Source: Lichenicola sp964248625 (GTDB lineage: Bacteria; Pseudomonadota; Alphaproteobacteria; Acetobacterales; Acetobacteraceae). Taken from it: a stretch of 64,000 nt of DNA. A program made the translations under genes and the position numbers. The DNA lies in contig CAXTZG010000006.1 of the NCBI GenBank assembly GCA_964248625.1, forward strand, positions 1-64,000, written 5' to 3'. This document shows, in pieces, positions 27,256 through 36,165 of this stretch. The notes beneath the pieces are model-generated. The model saw only the letters and a program-made list of their open reading frames with translations. It made no database searches and was not told the DNA's origin. Position 1 is the first letter of the stretch, and the number at the start of each line of letters is the position of its first letter.

Positions 27256-29354
27256 TCAGGGTCCGGCCACCACCGTCCCGCTATTGGCCGATACCACCGG
27301 TAGCTGGATGTAGCTGGCGGCATCTGGCGCACGGAATACCCGCATCTCCGCCTTCCTGTAGTCATCCGGTTGAGCAAAAAAGATATTGGACACGTAGCTC
27401 TGCGGATTGCGGTCGTAGAGGGGGAACCAGCTTGACTGGATTTGGACCATGATCCGGTGGCCGGGCAGAAAGCTGTGGTCCACGTTGGGCAAGCGCAGCG
27501 TGTAGGCCACCTTTTTGTCGGACGGTATCGCGCTTGGATGGGCCGGATCGTCGCGGTAGCGGCCGCGCAGGATGTCCATCGCCACCGGCAGCTCGTAGCC
27601 GCCTAGCTCCGGCTCAGCCGGCACCTCGTCCGGAAACACGTCGATCAGCTTCACCACCCAGTCCGCATCGGTGCCGGTGGTGGAGGCCAGCAGATGTGCC
27701 ACCGGCGCACCGGACAGGGTGACGGCAGTGGTTAGCACGTCGGTGGAGTAGGTCAGCACGTCTGGCCGGTCGGCGGCGAAGCGCTGGTCGTCCACCAGCC
27801 AATAGCGCCAGGTTGAGTCCTTGGCATAGGTCGGGCGGATTGGTCGCAGCCGGTAGGGTACCGGCTTGGCTGGATCGGACACGTAGGCGTCGTAGCCGTC
27901 GCCGCTGGCCGTCGGCGGTGCAAACTTCAGCTTGCTGTCCGGCTGCAGGTAGAGCGCCTGGCCCTTATCGGCACACCCGACGCAGGCCAGCGGCCAGCGG
28001 TCATAGGTCCGCCAGGTATCGGTTCCGGTCTGGAACACCGTGACCGGCGCAATCGCGGCCGGAGGGGCGTTCTCCTTGAGGTGCGAGTCCAGGAACGGCA
28101 GCATGACGTGGCGTCGGAACCAGGCACCGGTATCCTCGCCATACTGCAGCGGCCCGAGCGAAGACCCGTCGCCGTTTGCCTGGCCGTGATGCCAGGGCCC
28201 CATCACCAGATGGCCCATCCCGGCGCTCCCGTCCTTCGGCACTGTCGCCTCGTAAGCGGCGACCGCGCCATAGATGTCCTCCTGATCCCACTGACCCTGC
28301 ACGAACAGCGTCGGCACGGTCAGCGGCGACCGCGCCAACAGCTTGTCCACCGCCTGCCCCTGCCAGAACCCATCATAGGCGGTGTGGGTCGTCAGCCGGT
28401 TCCAGAACGGTAGCTGCTCCATGCCCATCGCCTTGCCGAAGGCGCCGGCGGACCCGTATCTCTTGTAGATCTCGAAGTCGTCGTGGCCGGTCGCCCACCA
28501 TTCCAGATCCGAACTCTTGGTCGCGGTCTGGGAATAGATGTAATCCATCATCTCTTCTCGGAAGGCGCCGTTATGGAACCAGTCGTCGTCGATCCAGGTG
28601 TCGACCATCGGGTTGATCGGCACTGCCGCCTTCAGCGCCGGATGCGGATGGATCAGGCTCATCAGCACGGTGAAGCCATCGTAGCTGGTGCCGATGGTGC
28701 CGACCCGGCCATTGGTTTCGTGCACATGGTGCACCAGCCACTCGATCGTGTCGTAGGCATCGGTGGTGTGGNNNNNNNNNNGTCTGTGGGTTGGTCGACC
28801 TTGGTCGGGTTGAGCGGGCCCACCACCGGTCGGTTCATGACGTAGTCGCCGCCGGAGCCGTACTTGCCGCGCACGTCCTCAAACGCCAGAATATAGCCGT
28901 TCTCCACCAAGTCGCGGTCCAGACCGCGCATCAGCTCCGACACGTGTGGGGTTGCCACCCGGCTGGTCATCTCTTTGGCGCTATACGGCGTACGGTCCAG
29001 CATGATCGGACCATGCGTCACGCTATGCGGCACGATCAGCACCATATGCAACGATACGCCGTCTCGCATCGGAATCATGAGGTCGCGACGATCGTAGTCG
29101 TAGGCCGCGTGTACCGGATCGAAGTGATGCGGGATGTCGCCGCCGCCTGATGCGCTTTCACCCGCGCCCGCGCCCGATGTTGTGCCGGGCGCGGTGCCTG
29201 CAGCCTGCTGCGTCTTGGAAGACTGCGCCTGCGAGGCCGCCTGTTCGGCCGGCGGCCCTGTATCGCTGACCTGGGCATGGGCTGCCCCCAGGCCGCCAAC
29301 CTGCGCTGCACCAATCAGTGCCAGTATTGTCAGCACAGACCATCGTTCCGCCAT
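27256..29354 (-). CDS. CocE/NonD family serine hydrolase (X-Pro dipeptidyl-peptidase / acyl-esterase type), interrupted by an assembly gap
   Basis: The ATG at 29354 has GGAG nine bases upstream and gives a signal peptide (MAERWSVLTILALIGAAQVGGLGAAHA), followed by a Gln/Ser/Ala-rich linker. The catalytic domain opens RRDLMIPMRDGVSLH and includes the nucleophile elbow GTSYDG. DQEDIYGA and GPWHHGQ lie near the catalytic Asp and His, and a C-terminal jelly-roll domain (LRLPNVDHSFLPGHR, MVQIQSSWFPLYDRNPQSY) completes it. Ten Ns at 28772-28781 sit before the TTDAYDTIEWLV segment and change the frame, but the protein clearly continues. It is a secreted esterase/amidase acting on acyl or amino-acid esters. 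A second member ends the window. Confidence 0.85.
28772..28781. other. Assembly gap (10 N) inside the CocE/NonD hydrolase gene
   Basis: Ten Ns separate NPTKVDQPTD from HTTDAYDTIEW on the minus strand, segments that are nearly contiguous in this enzyme family. Few residues are likely to be missing. Confidence 0.9.
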
Positions 29355-29802
29355 CAACCACTCCAAGCTCGAACCAACCGACTATGTGAGGCACCCGGTT
29401 TTATTTCAACACGACCCGCAACGTCGGCGTGGGCTCGCGCGCCGTCTGCGGGATCCGTCCGCAGCTTGGGCGCGGTCGCCCTCGGCCGGACAGCCCATCC
29501 GGCAGACCATCTCGATGCAGGAGGATGCAGGCTGCCGGTGGAAGGACTGCCCGCTCGAGTGTGGGCCGGCCGCCACGATCCATGACCGCTACAACCGGTG
29601 GAGCCCCGCAGGGGCTCCGGCAGGCCATCGGCCGGTCACGTGGCGGACGGCGTCGGCAAGATCCACGTTCTGGCCCAACAGGACAAGACGGCATCCCTGT
29701 TGGTTTGACTGCATCGCCGACCGCAGGCGCAAATCGCGATGGATGACCAATCTTGACTTTGAATGGCGAATTGAGAGGATCTCGCAGCAGCCGAGGTATC
29801 AA
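29355..29802. other. Intergenic stretch containing an IS5 scrap
   Basis: Apart from the transposase fragment reported at 29513-29640, no gene is supported. It must also hold the divergent promoters of the CocE hydrolase (minus) and the histidine phosphatase (plus). None is obvious. Confidence 0.4.
29513..29640 (+). mobile_element. IS5-family transposase N-terminal fragment
   Basis: A plus-strand frame reads MQEDAGCRWKDCPLECGP, then ATIHDRYNRWSPAGA. This matches the GC-x-WRDCP-x-x-YGP-x-TT-x-YNR-x-NRWS block of IS5-type transposases, with characteristic substitutions of decay. Neither a start nor the DDE catalytic part is present. It belongs to a different IS5 subgroup from the remnant at 26932-27128. 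Confidence 0.6.
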
Positions 29803-30330
29803 ATGGCAGTCTCCCAGATCATTTTCATTCGCCATGCCGAAGAACACGACGAAGCGGGACTGACTGAGCAGGGCGCGCCCGATGACCACAGTCTCACCAT
29901 TCGCGGGTGGCAGCGAGCAGGGGCGCTGGCCAGATTCTTCAATAATGACCATGACACGGACCGGAAGCCCGACACCATTTATGCATCATGCGTCGCACCT
30001 GGCAGCGAGTCGAAACGTCCAGGCCAGACCGTCGCTCCGCTGATCGCCTTGATGCGCGATCAGACTGGCGTGGAGTATGTGGATAGGTTTGCGAAGTCGC
30101 ATACAGATCAGTTGGCGACCGACATCTTGACGCGCAACGGAACGGTGCTGGTATGCTGGGAACACTCCAAGATTGTGGAGTGCATCGCTGCCCTGCCGCA
30201 GCCACCGAAGATACCGGCAGAATGGCCAAGCAAACGCTATGACCTGCTTTGGCATCTGCAACGTAGATCTGGGGGGTGGACATTCGAGGCATTGCCGCAG
30301 CGGCTGCTTGCGGGAGACGAGGCGCCATAA
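29803..30330 (+). CDS. Histidine phosphatase (phosphoglycerate-mutase-like) family protein
   Basis: From ATG 29803, preceded by GAGG at a good distance, the protein has 175 residues. It opens with the family motif IIFIRHAEEHDE (catalytic RHA, followed by Glu where many members have Gly), then LTIRGWQRAGALARFF. A second catalytic Arg/His region appears at ASCVAPGSESKRPGQT and TVLVCWEHSKI (WEH). Members hydrolyse phosphate esters through a phosphohistidine intermediate. An upstream ATG at 29743 is possible but runs into IS-derived sequence. It is 45 bases from the convergent lactonase gene. Confidence 0.7.
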   Translation: MAVSQIIFIRHAEEHDEAGLTEQGAPDDHSLTIRGWQRAGALARFFNNDHDTDRKPDTIYASCVAPGSESKRPGQTVAPLIALMRDQTGVEYVDRFAKSHTDQLATDILTRNGTVLVCWEHSKIVECIAALPQPPKIPAEWPSKRYDLLWHLQRRSGGWTFEALPQRLLAGDEAP

Positions 30331-30375
30331 ACAACAAGCAACATGACGACCGTCGCCAGATCGATTGGGATGAGA

Positions 30376-31350
30376 TCAATCGATCAGGTCGATCGCCAGC
30401 AATTTTTTCGTCGCTGCCATGAACAAGCGCTTCCCATTCGGGCCACCGAAGCACAAGTTGGAGACGACCTGCGTCGTTGGGATGAAGCCCAACCGCTCCC
30501 GCTCCGCTGACCAGACGTGAACCCCGTCAGCCGCTGAAGTCCAGATCCAGCCGCGGCGGTCGATCGCAAAGCCATCCGGATAGCCATGATCGGCATGGCA
30601 GAAAAAGCGCCGGTTGGAGAGCGTACCCGCTTCAGCGACGTCGAAGGCGATGATCTCGTGCGTGGTGCCGGTACCGGCATTCGGTATCTCGTCCAACGAC
30701 AGCGACGTGTCTGAGACATAGAGCACGCGTCCATCTGGTGCGAAGCCAACCCCGTTCGGCTGCTCGAAGTCGGCCATGCGGCCAAGCTCATCGGTGCTGG
30801 GATCGAAGCGGTAGACGCTGCGATGGTCGAGCTCCGGCTCGGCAATGCTGCCCTGGTTCGGCATCAGGATGCCGAAGGTCGGGTCGGTGAACCAGACCGT
30901 CCCGTCCGGCGCCACCGTTACATCGTTGGGCGAGTTCAGGCGCCTTCCCTCGAAATGGGTGACGATTGGCTGAGGCTGCTCGCCCGGCATGTCCGATCGG
31001 CTGATGCAGCGGCGGCCATGCTCGCAGTGCACGAGCCGGCCCTGGGCATCGATCGCATTGCCATTCATGAAGAAGGTACCGTCGAGCGCCGTTTCCACCC
31101 GGCCGTCCTCGTGCAGCGACAGCAGGCGTCGGTTTGGCACGTCCGACCAGAACAACACTTCGCGCGTCGGGTCCCAGACCGGGCCCTCGGCATGCAGCGT
31201 CCCCTCATGCAGCACCAGCAGTTTTGCGTCGCTCGGCAGCACCGCGGCCAGGCGGGGATCGTCCACCTGGACGCCGGGAAAATCCTTCACCGGGCTCGGC
31301 GGACCGGGGCGGCGCAGCAGGCGCCCTAGATCGAGTGCATCATTGGGCAT
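30376..31350 (-). CDS. SMP-30/gluconolactonase family protein
   Basis: This 324-residue beta-propeller of the SMP-30/gluconolaconase/LRE family has AGGAGAG seven bases before its ATG. Family motifs are EGPVWDPTREVLFWSDVPNRRLL, with the metal-binding Glu, RRLNSPNDVTVAPDGTVWFTDPTFG and PNGVGFAPDGRVLYVSDT with metal-ligand Asn and Asp, and PDGFAIDRRGWIWTSAADGV. It hydrolyses sugar lactones or related lactones in the cytoplasm, dependent on a divalent metal. It is divergent from the Mrp cluster (289 bases apart) and is probably monocistronic. Confidence 0.87.
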   Translation of the reverse strand: MPNDALDLGRLLRRPGPPSPVKDFPGVQVDDPRLAAVLPSDAKLLVLHEGTLHAEGPVWDPTREVLFWSDVPNRRLLSLHEDGRVETALDGTFFMNGNAIDAQGRLVHCEHGRRCISRSDMPGEQPQPIVTHFEGRRLNSPNDVTVAPDGTVWFTDPTFGILMPNQGSIAEPELDHRSVYRFDPSTDELGRMADFEQPNGVGFAPDGRVLYVSDTSLSLDEIPNAGTGTTHEIIAFDVAEAGTLSNRRFFCHADHGYPDGFAIDRRGWIWTSAADGVHVWSAERERLGFIPTTQVVSNLCFGGPNGKRLFMAATKKLLAIDLID

Positions 31351-31639
31351 GGCTCTCTCCTGTTATCAAGTGATTGCCCTCTGGCAGTCGCATTGCCGAT
31401 AGAATGTCTGTTGCCGGTCCGCGTTCCAATACGGAAGTGTAAAAGCGTACCAGGACCATGTCGCTCCCGGTGGCATGGATCGGCTGCAAATGTTGATCCT
31501 TGCCGGCATCTGGAGGTGGTTCTGACGCAGTCTCGCCGACAGAAACCAGAACCCCGCTTCGTGACGAGTGTCGTTCTGACAGGAACATCGGTCGGTTCAC
31601 TGCGTTCGACGGCTTGGACGGGAAGGGCGACAGAAAGAG

Positions 31640-32107
31640 ATGGTGGCTGTAGTCTCCGCTTGGGTCGTGCTGCTCGGCTTATACATCCTGTTCGCGGGAA
31701 CCGTCAGCGTCACGGAGTTGATTGCAGGCCTGGTTGCCGTCACGGTGACGGCAGGGCTCCTCGTCGCATTGCGTCATGAACCCAGACGTAGCGTGCGTGC
31801 ACGGCCGCCGGTCCGAATTGTGCTGCACTCAACCCTCGCGGTGTTTGCCGATTCCTGGCACGTCGCATGGGTGCTGCTGCGTGCGATCCTCCGACGCCCC
31901 GATGGGCAGGCGGGACAGGTGGTGCGCCAACCGTTCCGGCAGGGCGGCGACGACGCGCGCGAGGCCGGCCGGCGCGGGATAGTGGTGCTGGCGGCGTCGC
32001 TGGCCCCGAACGGCTACGTGCTGCACATCCCTAACAAGGAGAACGCGCTGGTGCTGCACCGGCTGGCGCCGGCCCCGGCTACCGGCGACCGTGAGTGGCC
32101 GGCGTGA
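31640..32107 (+). CDS. mnhE: Mrp-type cation/proton antiporter subunit E
   Basis: This 155-residue membrane protein opens with two hydrophobic helices (AWVVLLGLYILFAGTVSVTELIAGLVAV). A conserved MrpE C-terminal domain follows: HVAWVLLRAILRRP, GIVVLAASLAPNGYVLHI. It is the first of seven same-strand genes with overlapping ends that form an Mrp/Mnh complex in the inner membrane, exchanging Na+ or K+ for protons. The next gene starts 13 bases before this stop. Ribosome-binding site AGAAAGAG is modest. Confidence 0.85.
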   Translation: MVAVVSAWVVLLGLYILFAGTVSVTELIAGLVAVTVTAGLLVALRHEPRRSVRARPPVRIVLHSTLAVFADSWHVAWVLLRAILRRPDGQAGQVVRQPFRQGGDDAREAGRRGIVVLAASLAPNGYVLHIPNKENALVLHRLAPAPATGDREWPA

Positions 32108-32355
32108 CGTCCTGGATGCTGGCAACGATCGCGCTGCTGCCGCCGTCCGCTGCCGTGCTGCTTCGCGCCGGCCGTGGCACGACAGCGCAGCGTCTGGTCG
32201 CGGTGCAGCTTGCGACGGCGCTGGGCAGCCTGGTTCTGGCACTCATGAGCTTCGCCTTCGACCAGCCGAGCTTCATCGATCTGGCGCTGACGCTGACCCT
32301 GCTTTCTCTTCCCGGGACGCTGCTGATGACCCTGTTCCTGGAACGCTGGCTGTGA
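32095..32355 (+). CDS. mnhF: Mrp-type antiporter subunit F
   Basis: This 86-residue protein has three predicted membrane helices and the MrpF pattern: helix 1, then an R-A-G-R-G-T-T-A-Q-R-L-V loop, a second helix (ALGSLVLALMSFAF) and a third (LALTLTLLSLPGTLLMTLFL). The GTG start lies inside mnhE, and its stop overlaps the next GTG (GTGA). Position and size between E and G subunits support the assignment more strongly than individual residues do. Confidence 0.75.
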   Translation: MAGVTSWMLATIALLPPSAAVLLRAGRGTTAQRLVAVQLATALGSLVLALMSFAFDQPSFIDLALTLTLLSLPGTLLMTLFLERWL

Positions 32356-32702
32356 CGAAGGCGGTGATCGAGGCGCTGCTGGCGCTGGTCGTTCTGGCGG
32401 CGTGGCTGGGAACCGCAGGGTTCCTGCGCCTGCGCACCGCGTTGGACCGCGTGCACTGCGTAGCCTTCACCTACGCGACGGCCGGGGTCGCCTTGACCGT
32501 GGCCGCCTTCCTGTCCGACGGAGCGTCGGACCGCGCGCTCAAGATCGCGCTGCTGACGGTGATCGGACTGGTGGCAGGTAGCGCGATGTCGCATGCCATC
32601 GGGCGCGCCCTTCTGCTGCGCGGCAATGCGCCGGAGGCCGAGGCGGCGGCCGGGATCGTGCCCGGCCGGGATTTGACCGACCGGGACCCGACCCGCGGAT
32701 GA
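32352..32702 (+). CDS. mnhG: Mrp-type antiporter subunit G
   Basis: This 116-residue protein with three helices has the MrpG signature TAGFLRLRTALDRVHCVAFTYATAGVAL, equivalent to the LRLPD-x-Y-x-R-x-HA segment of MrpG/PhaG. The GTG start overlaps mnhF by GTGA and the stop overlaps the following ATG. A hydrophilic tail of about 30 residues after the last helix is longer than usual. Confidence 0.8.
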   Translation: MTKAVIEALLALVVLAAWLGTAGFLRLRTALDRVHCVAFTYATAGVALTVAAFLSDGASDRALKIALLTVIGLVAGSAMSHAIGRALLLRGNAPEAEAAAGIVPGRDLTDRDPTRG

Positions 32703-32962
32703 GCGCTTTGATCGCGATCCTGCTGCTGCTGGTCGCGGCCACCGGAACCGCTGTGGCGTTATCTCGCGTGCCGCGCCGCCAGGTGATGGCGATGGCGGCC
32801 AACGGCACCGCGTTGTCCCTGCTGTTCATGGCGATGCAGGCGCCGGATGTGGCCTTTGCCGAGATCGCCGTCGGCGCGGCGGCCGTGCCGCTGCTGTTCC
32901 TGGTGGTGCTGGCCAGCGTCCGAGCCGACAAAGCCTCATCGGACGCAAAGGATGAAGCATGA
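32699..32962 (+). CDS. MbhD/DUF4040-type antiporter subunit (MrpA C-terminal module as separate protein)
   Basis: This 87-residue, three-helix protein has the DUF4040 motif: QVMAMAANGTALSLLFMAMQ, then APDVAFAEIAVGAAAVPLLFLVV, containing the conserved APD-x-A-x-x-E. In standard Mrp systems this module is part of the large MrpA subunit. Here it is encoded alone, as in membrane-bound hydrogenase (MbhD) and some Mrp clusters. It is coupled at both ends by four-base overlaps. Confidence 0.8.
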   Translation: MSALIAILLLLVAATGTAVALSRVPRRQVMAMAANGTALSLLFMAMQAPDVAFAEIAVGAAAVPLLFLVVLASVRADKASSDAKDEA

Positions 32963-33732
32963 GCCCGCGCGTCCGGCTGGTGCTGTTCGGGCTGGCTATG
33001 GCTTGCCTGTTGCCGATGGCGGCGCACGTGATCTGGTACATGCCGACATTCGGTGCACATCCGCTGCCTTATGGCGACGCGATCAACGCCGCCGGCGTGG
33101 CCGAGCGGCACGTCACCAACATGGTGAGTGCTGTCAATTTCGATTATCGCGGCTTCGACACGCTGGGCGAGGAATCGATGCTGCTTGGAGCGGTCACCGG
33201 CACCGCGATGCTGCTGCGCGGCACCCGCGGCGAGCGCAGCGACGTGCCGCAGCGAGTGCGCGGGCGGCAGATCCTGCCGCGCAGCGATGCCCTGGTGCTG
33301 ATCGGTCGGCTGGCGACTGGCCTCACCGTGCTGTTCGGGCTCTACGTGGTGCTGCACGCGATGACCACGCCAGGTGGCGGCTTCCAGGGCGGGGTGATCG
33401 TGGCATCCGGCCTGCTGCTGATATTCCTGGGCGAAGGCTATCGCGTTTGGCGCGGCATTGCGCGCACCGAGCTGCTCGATACCCTGGAAGGCAGCGGCGC
33501 TGCGCTCTACGGGTTTGCCGGCTTCGCCGGTCTGGTGATGGGCCTGCCGTTCCTGAGCAACATATTGCCGTTTGGCCAAGCAAAGGACCTGTTCTCCGGC
33601 GGCCTGATGCTGGTGGAGAATCTCGGCGTCGGCTGTGCGGTGGCGGGTGGATTTGCAGTTCTGTTCGTGGAGTTCCTCGAGGAGACCCGTCTGGAGGCGC
33701 CTGGCGACGACGATCAGGAGGAGAACGCGTGA
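32959..33732 (+). CDS. mnhB: MbhE-MrpB fusion, antiporter subunit B
   Basis: This 257-residue protein has two modules. Residues 1-90 contain one or two helices and the NFDYRGFDTLGEESMLLGAVTG segment, typical of MbhE and the extreme C-terminus of MrpA. From about residue 105 comes the MnhB domain, with VLFGLYVVLHAMTTPGGGFQGGVIVASGLLL (conserved PGGGFQGG). It ends with an acidic tail. The fusion carries over a piece of MrpA even though no MrpA antiporter domain is present in the cluster. Confidence 0.83.
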   Translation: MSPRVRLVLFGLAMACLLPMAAHVIWYMPTFGAHPLPYGDAINAAGVAERHVTNMVSAVNFDYRGFDTLGEESMLLGAVTGTAMLLRGTRGERSDVPQRVRGRQILPRSDALVLIGRLATGLTVLFGLYVVLHAMTTPGGGFQGGVIVASGLLLIFLGEGYRVWRGIARTELLDTLEGSGAALYGFAGFAGLVMGLPFLSNILPFGQAKDLFSGGLMLVENLGVGCAVAGGFAVLFVEFLEETRLEAPGDDDQEENA

Positions 33733-34076
33733 TCCTGTCCTTTCTGCCCTGGGCGGTGAGCGCCTGGCTCCTCGGCATCGGGCTCTATGCCATCGTCACC
33801 AGCCGGCACTACGTGCACCTGATCGCTTGCCTGTCGGTGGTGCAGTCCTCGACCTACGTGCTGCTGCTGGCGGCTGGCTACCGAACCGGCGCACCAGCGC
33901 CGATCTTCTACAGCCACAAGCCTGAAGCGGCGGTGGATCCGGTGCTGCAGGCGCTGGTGCTGACCGATGTGGTGATCGGCGCCACTGTCACCGCGCTGCT
34001 GCTCGCCCTGGTGCTGCAGCTGCACAAGCGGCGCGGCACGCTCGACCCGGAACAGCTGCGGCCGATGCAGCCGTGA
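33729..34076 (+). CDS. mnhC: Mrp-type antiporter subunit C (NuoK-like)
   Basis: This 115-residue, three-helix protein is homologous to NuoK. The GTG start overlaps mnhB by GTGA. Motifs are GLYAIVTSRHYVHLIACLSVVQSSTYVLLL and the conserved PVLQALVLTDVVIGATVTALLLAL (D-P-x-x-QALVLT-x-IVI-x-x-A in the family). It forms part of the membrane domain with subunit D. Confidence 0.87.
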   Translation: MILSFLPWAVSAWLLGIGLYAIVTSRHYVHLIACLSVVQSSTYVLLLAAGYRTGAPAPIFYSHKPEAAVDPVLQALVLTDVVIGATVTALLLALVLQLHKRRGTLDPEQLRPMQP

Positions 34077-35863
34077 GCCTGGCCCTGCTGGCGCCGGTAC
34101 CGGTTGCGGCGCCGCTGGTGGTGGCGGCATTGCTGCTCGCCATCGGCACGCGACTTCCGGCGCGTTGGCCCAACGTGATTGCGCTGCTGACTACCCTCGG
34201 CGCGGGTGGGCTGTGCGCGGTGCTGGCGGCGCATAGCGCGCAGGCGCCGATCGTGTCCTGGCTCGGCGGCTGGACGCCGCGGCAGGGGCTGGCGATCGGC
34301 ATCGGCTTCGTGGTGCTGCCGGCTGGCGGCTGGATTGCGGCTTTCGTGGCTTTGCTGTTCGCGCTGACCCTGGTGTTCGCATGGGGCTACTTCGACTCGT
34401 TGCACGCGCACTTCCAGGTGCTGATGCTGCTGTTCATGGCGGGCATGATCGGCTTCTGCCTGACCCACGACCTGTTCAACCTGTTTGTCTGGTTCGAGTT
34501 GATGAGCGTGTCGGCCTTCGCGCTGACCGCCTATGCGCTGCGCACCGACGCGCTGGAGGGCGCGCTCAACTTCACCGTCGTCAACACCATCGGCGCCTAT
34601 CTGATCCTGGGCGGAATCGGGCTGCTCTACTGCCGGATCGGCGCGCTGGACTTTTCTGCCCTTGCGCGTGGGGTGGCGGCGGCGCCGAACGATCCGGTTG
34701 TGCTGGCTGCCTTCGTGTTGCTGGCAACCGGCCTGCTGGTGAAAGGCGCGCAGGTTCCATTCCATTTCTGGCTCGCCGATGCTCATTCCGTGGCGCCGAG
34801 CCCGGTCTCGGTGATCTTCTCGGGCGCCATGGTATCGATCGGGCTGTACGGCGTCGCCGTGCTGGCCTGGGAGGTGTTCGCTGCTTCAGTACCGGTCAGG
34901 ACGCTGATTCACTCGACGCTACTCGATCTAGGCGCGGCAAGCGCCGCACTGGGCGGTGTGATGGCGCTGATCCAGCGCCACATCAAACGGCTGCTGGCCT
35001 TTTCCACCATCTCCCATGCCGGCATCCTGCTGGTCGGGCTGGCGCTGCTGGACCAGGATGGCACCGCCGGGATGCTGGTCTATCTTATCGGACACGGATT
35101 GGTGAAGGGTGCGCTGTTCATGGTCGCAGGCATCCTGCTGGCCACGCTGGGCGGCATTGATGAGATCGGCCTGCGCGGACAGGGGCGGCGGATCTGGCCG
35201 GCCGGACTGCTGATGGGTTTCGGTGGCCTGCTTCTGGCTGGTCTCCCGGTGGGGATCATGGATACCGGACTGGAGCGGATCACACTGGCGTTGCGGCATC
35301 AGCATGTAATATTTCCAGAAATGGCGATAGTCGTTGGCATAGTCTGCACCGGTGCCGCAGTGCTGCGCGTCACCGGCCGGGTGTTTCTGGGCCTGGGGCC
35401 GGTTCCCGGGGAAGAGGACCGCTCGCCAAGCGATGATGAACGTGAACGCGCCGATCGCCCGTTCTGGCTGATGCTGCTGCCAATCGGGCTCCTGATAGGA
35501 CTGTCGCTGATCAGTGGTCATGACGCCGATCGGATTGCCTGGCGCGCTGCCAATGCGCTGATGTGGCCAGATGGCGATGCCATCCTCGGCCTCGCACCTG
35601 CGTCCGTTCTGGCACCAGCGCCCTGGGTGCGCACACCAGGATCTTGGCTGCCCTGGCTGCTGACTATTGTCGCCTGTCTGCTGGCTGTTCTGGAACTGAA
35701 TTGGCACCATCTGCCACGCCGGCTGATAGGCTGGTATGAACAGCTTCTTGGGCCGCCGCTGCAGGGGCTACGCCGACTACAGAGTGGCCTGGTAGGCGAC
35801 TACGTGACGTGGCTGACCGTTGGTCTGGCATTGCTTGGACTGTTGACTGTCCTTGAGACGTGA
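34073..35863 (+). CDS. mnhD: Mrp-type antiporter subunit D (proton-translocating, NuoM/N-like)
   Basis: This 596-residue polytopic protein of the proton-translocating NADH-quinone oxidoreductase family has a GTG start overlapping mnhC. Key charged residues of the channel are visible: Glu in LFVWFELMSVSAFAL, Lys in LLVKGAQVPFHFWLADAHSV, His in LAFSTISHAGILLVG and Lys in GHGLVKGALFM. It is about 90-100 residues longer than typical MrpD, with an extra C-terminal helix pair (WLPWLLTIVACLLAVLEL and WLTVGLALLGLLTVL). It is the only large antiporter-like subunit in the cluster and would have to carry the proton/cation pathway alone. Confidence 0.87.
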   Translation: MSLALLAPVPVAAPLVVAALLLAIGTRLPARWPNVIALLTTLGAGGLCAVLAAHSAQAPIVSWLGGWTPRQGLAIGIGFVVLPAGGWIAAFVALLFALTLVFAWGYFDSLHAHFQVLMLLFMAGMIGFCLTHDLFNLFVWFELMSVSAFALTAYALRTDALEGALNFTVVNTIGAYLILGGIGLLYCRIGALDFSALARGVAAAPNDPVVLAAFVLLATGLLVKGAQVPFHFWLADAHSVAPSPVSVIFSGAMVSIGLYGVAVLAWEVFAASVPVRTLIHSTLLDLGAASAALGGVMALIQRHIKRLLAFSTISHAGILLVGLALLDQDGTAGMLVYLIGHGLVKGALFMVAGILLATLGGIDEIGLRGQGRRIWPAGLLMGFGGLLLAGLPVGIMDTGLERITLALRHQHVIFPEMAIVVGIVCTGAAVLRVTGRVFLGLGPVPGEEDRSPSDDERERADRPFWLMLLPIGLLIGLSLISGHDADRIAWRAANALMWPDGDAILGLAPASVLAPAPWVRTPGSWLPWLLTIVACLLAVLELNWHHLPRRLIGWYEQLLGPPLQGLRRLQSGLVGDYVTWLTVGLALLGLLTVLET

Positions 35864-36165
35864 CTTTGCACCATCGATAATTGACTGTTTGCTTACTGTG
35901 TAAAAGATGCGAAGCGGACAAAACGCTTGCGGACGTACCTAGGCTCAGGACACATTAACTTTCTTGCAGAGCTGATCTCATGCCCGGTCGCGATCCCGAA
36001 GTGCCACCGGCGTTGCCATGACAACCTCTGACCTGTTCATTGAGTCGATCACGTCCGTCACCTGTTAGGAATTCTATCCTAATCGGTGCAGTCGGGATCT
36101 GGTATAAGTGATGAGGCGTGGGCGGCTATGGTCCAGAAGTCGGTGTCACCTTCAGGAGCCAACAG
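35864..36165. other. Lower-GC intergenic region upstream of the amidohydrolase
   Basis: The segment has a visibly lower GC content than its surroundings. It contains the inverted repeat at 36065-36082 and a possible -10 box TATAAG at 36103-36108, about 60 bases before the amidohydrolase start. No gene and no clear terminator for the Mrp cluster are seen. Confidence 0.45.
36065..36082. promoter_or_regulatory. Inverted repeat TTAGGA-N6-TCCTAA, candidate operator
   Basis: TTAGGA (36065-36070) and TCCTAA (36077-36082) form perfect arms around ATTCTA, about 20 bases before a TATAAG -10-like element. The size and placement fit a MarR- or TetR-type dimer site controlling the amidohydrolase. No such regulator is encoded beside it. 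Confidence 0.4.
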
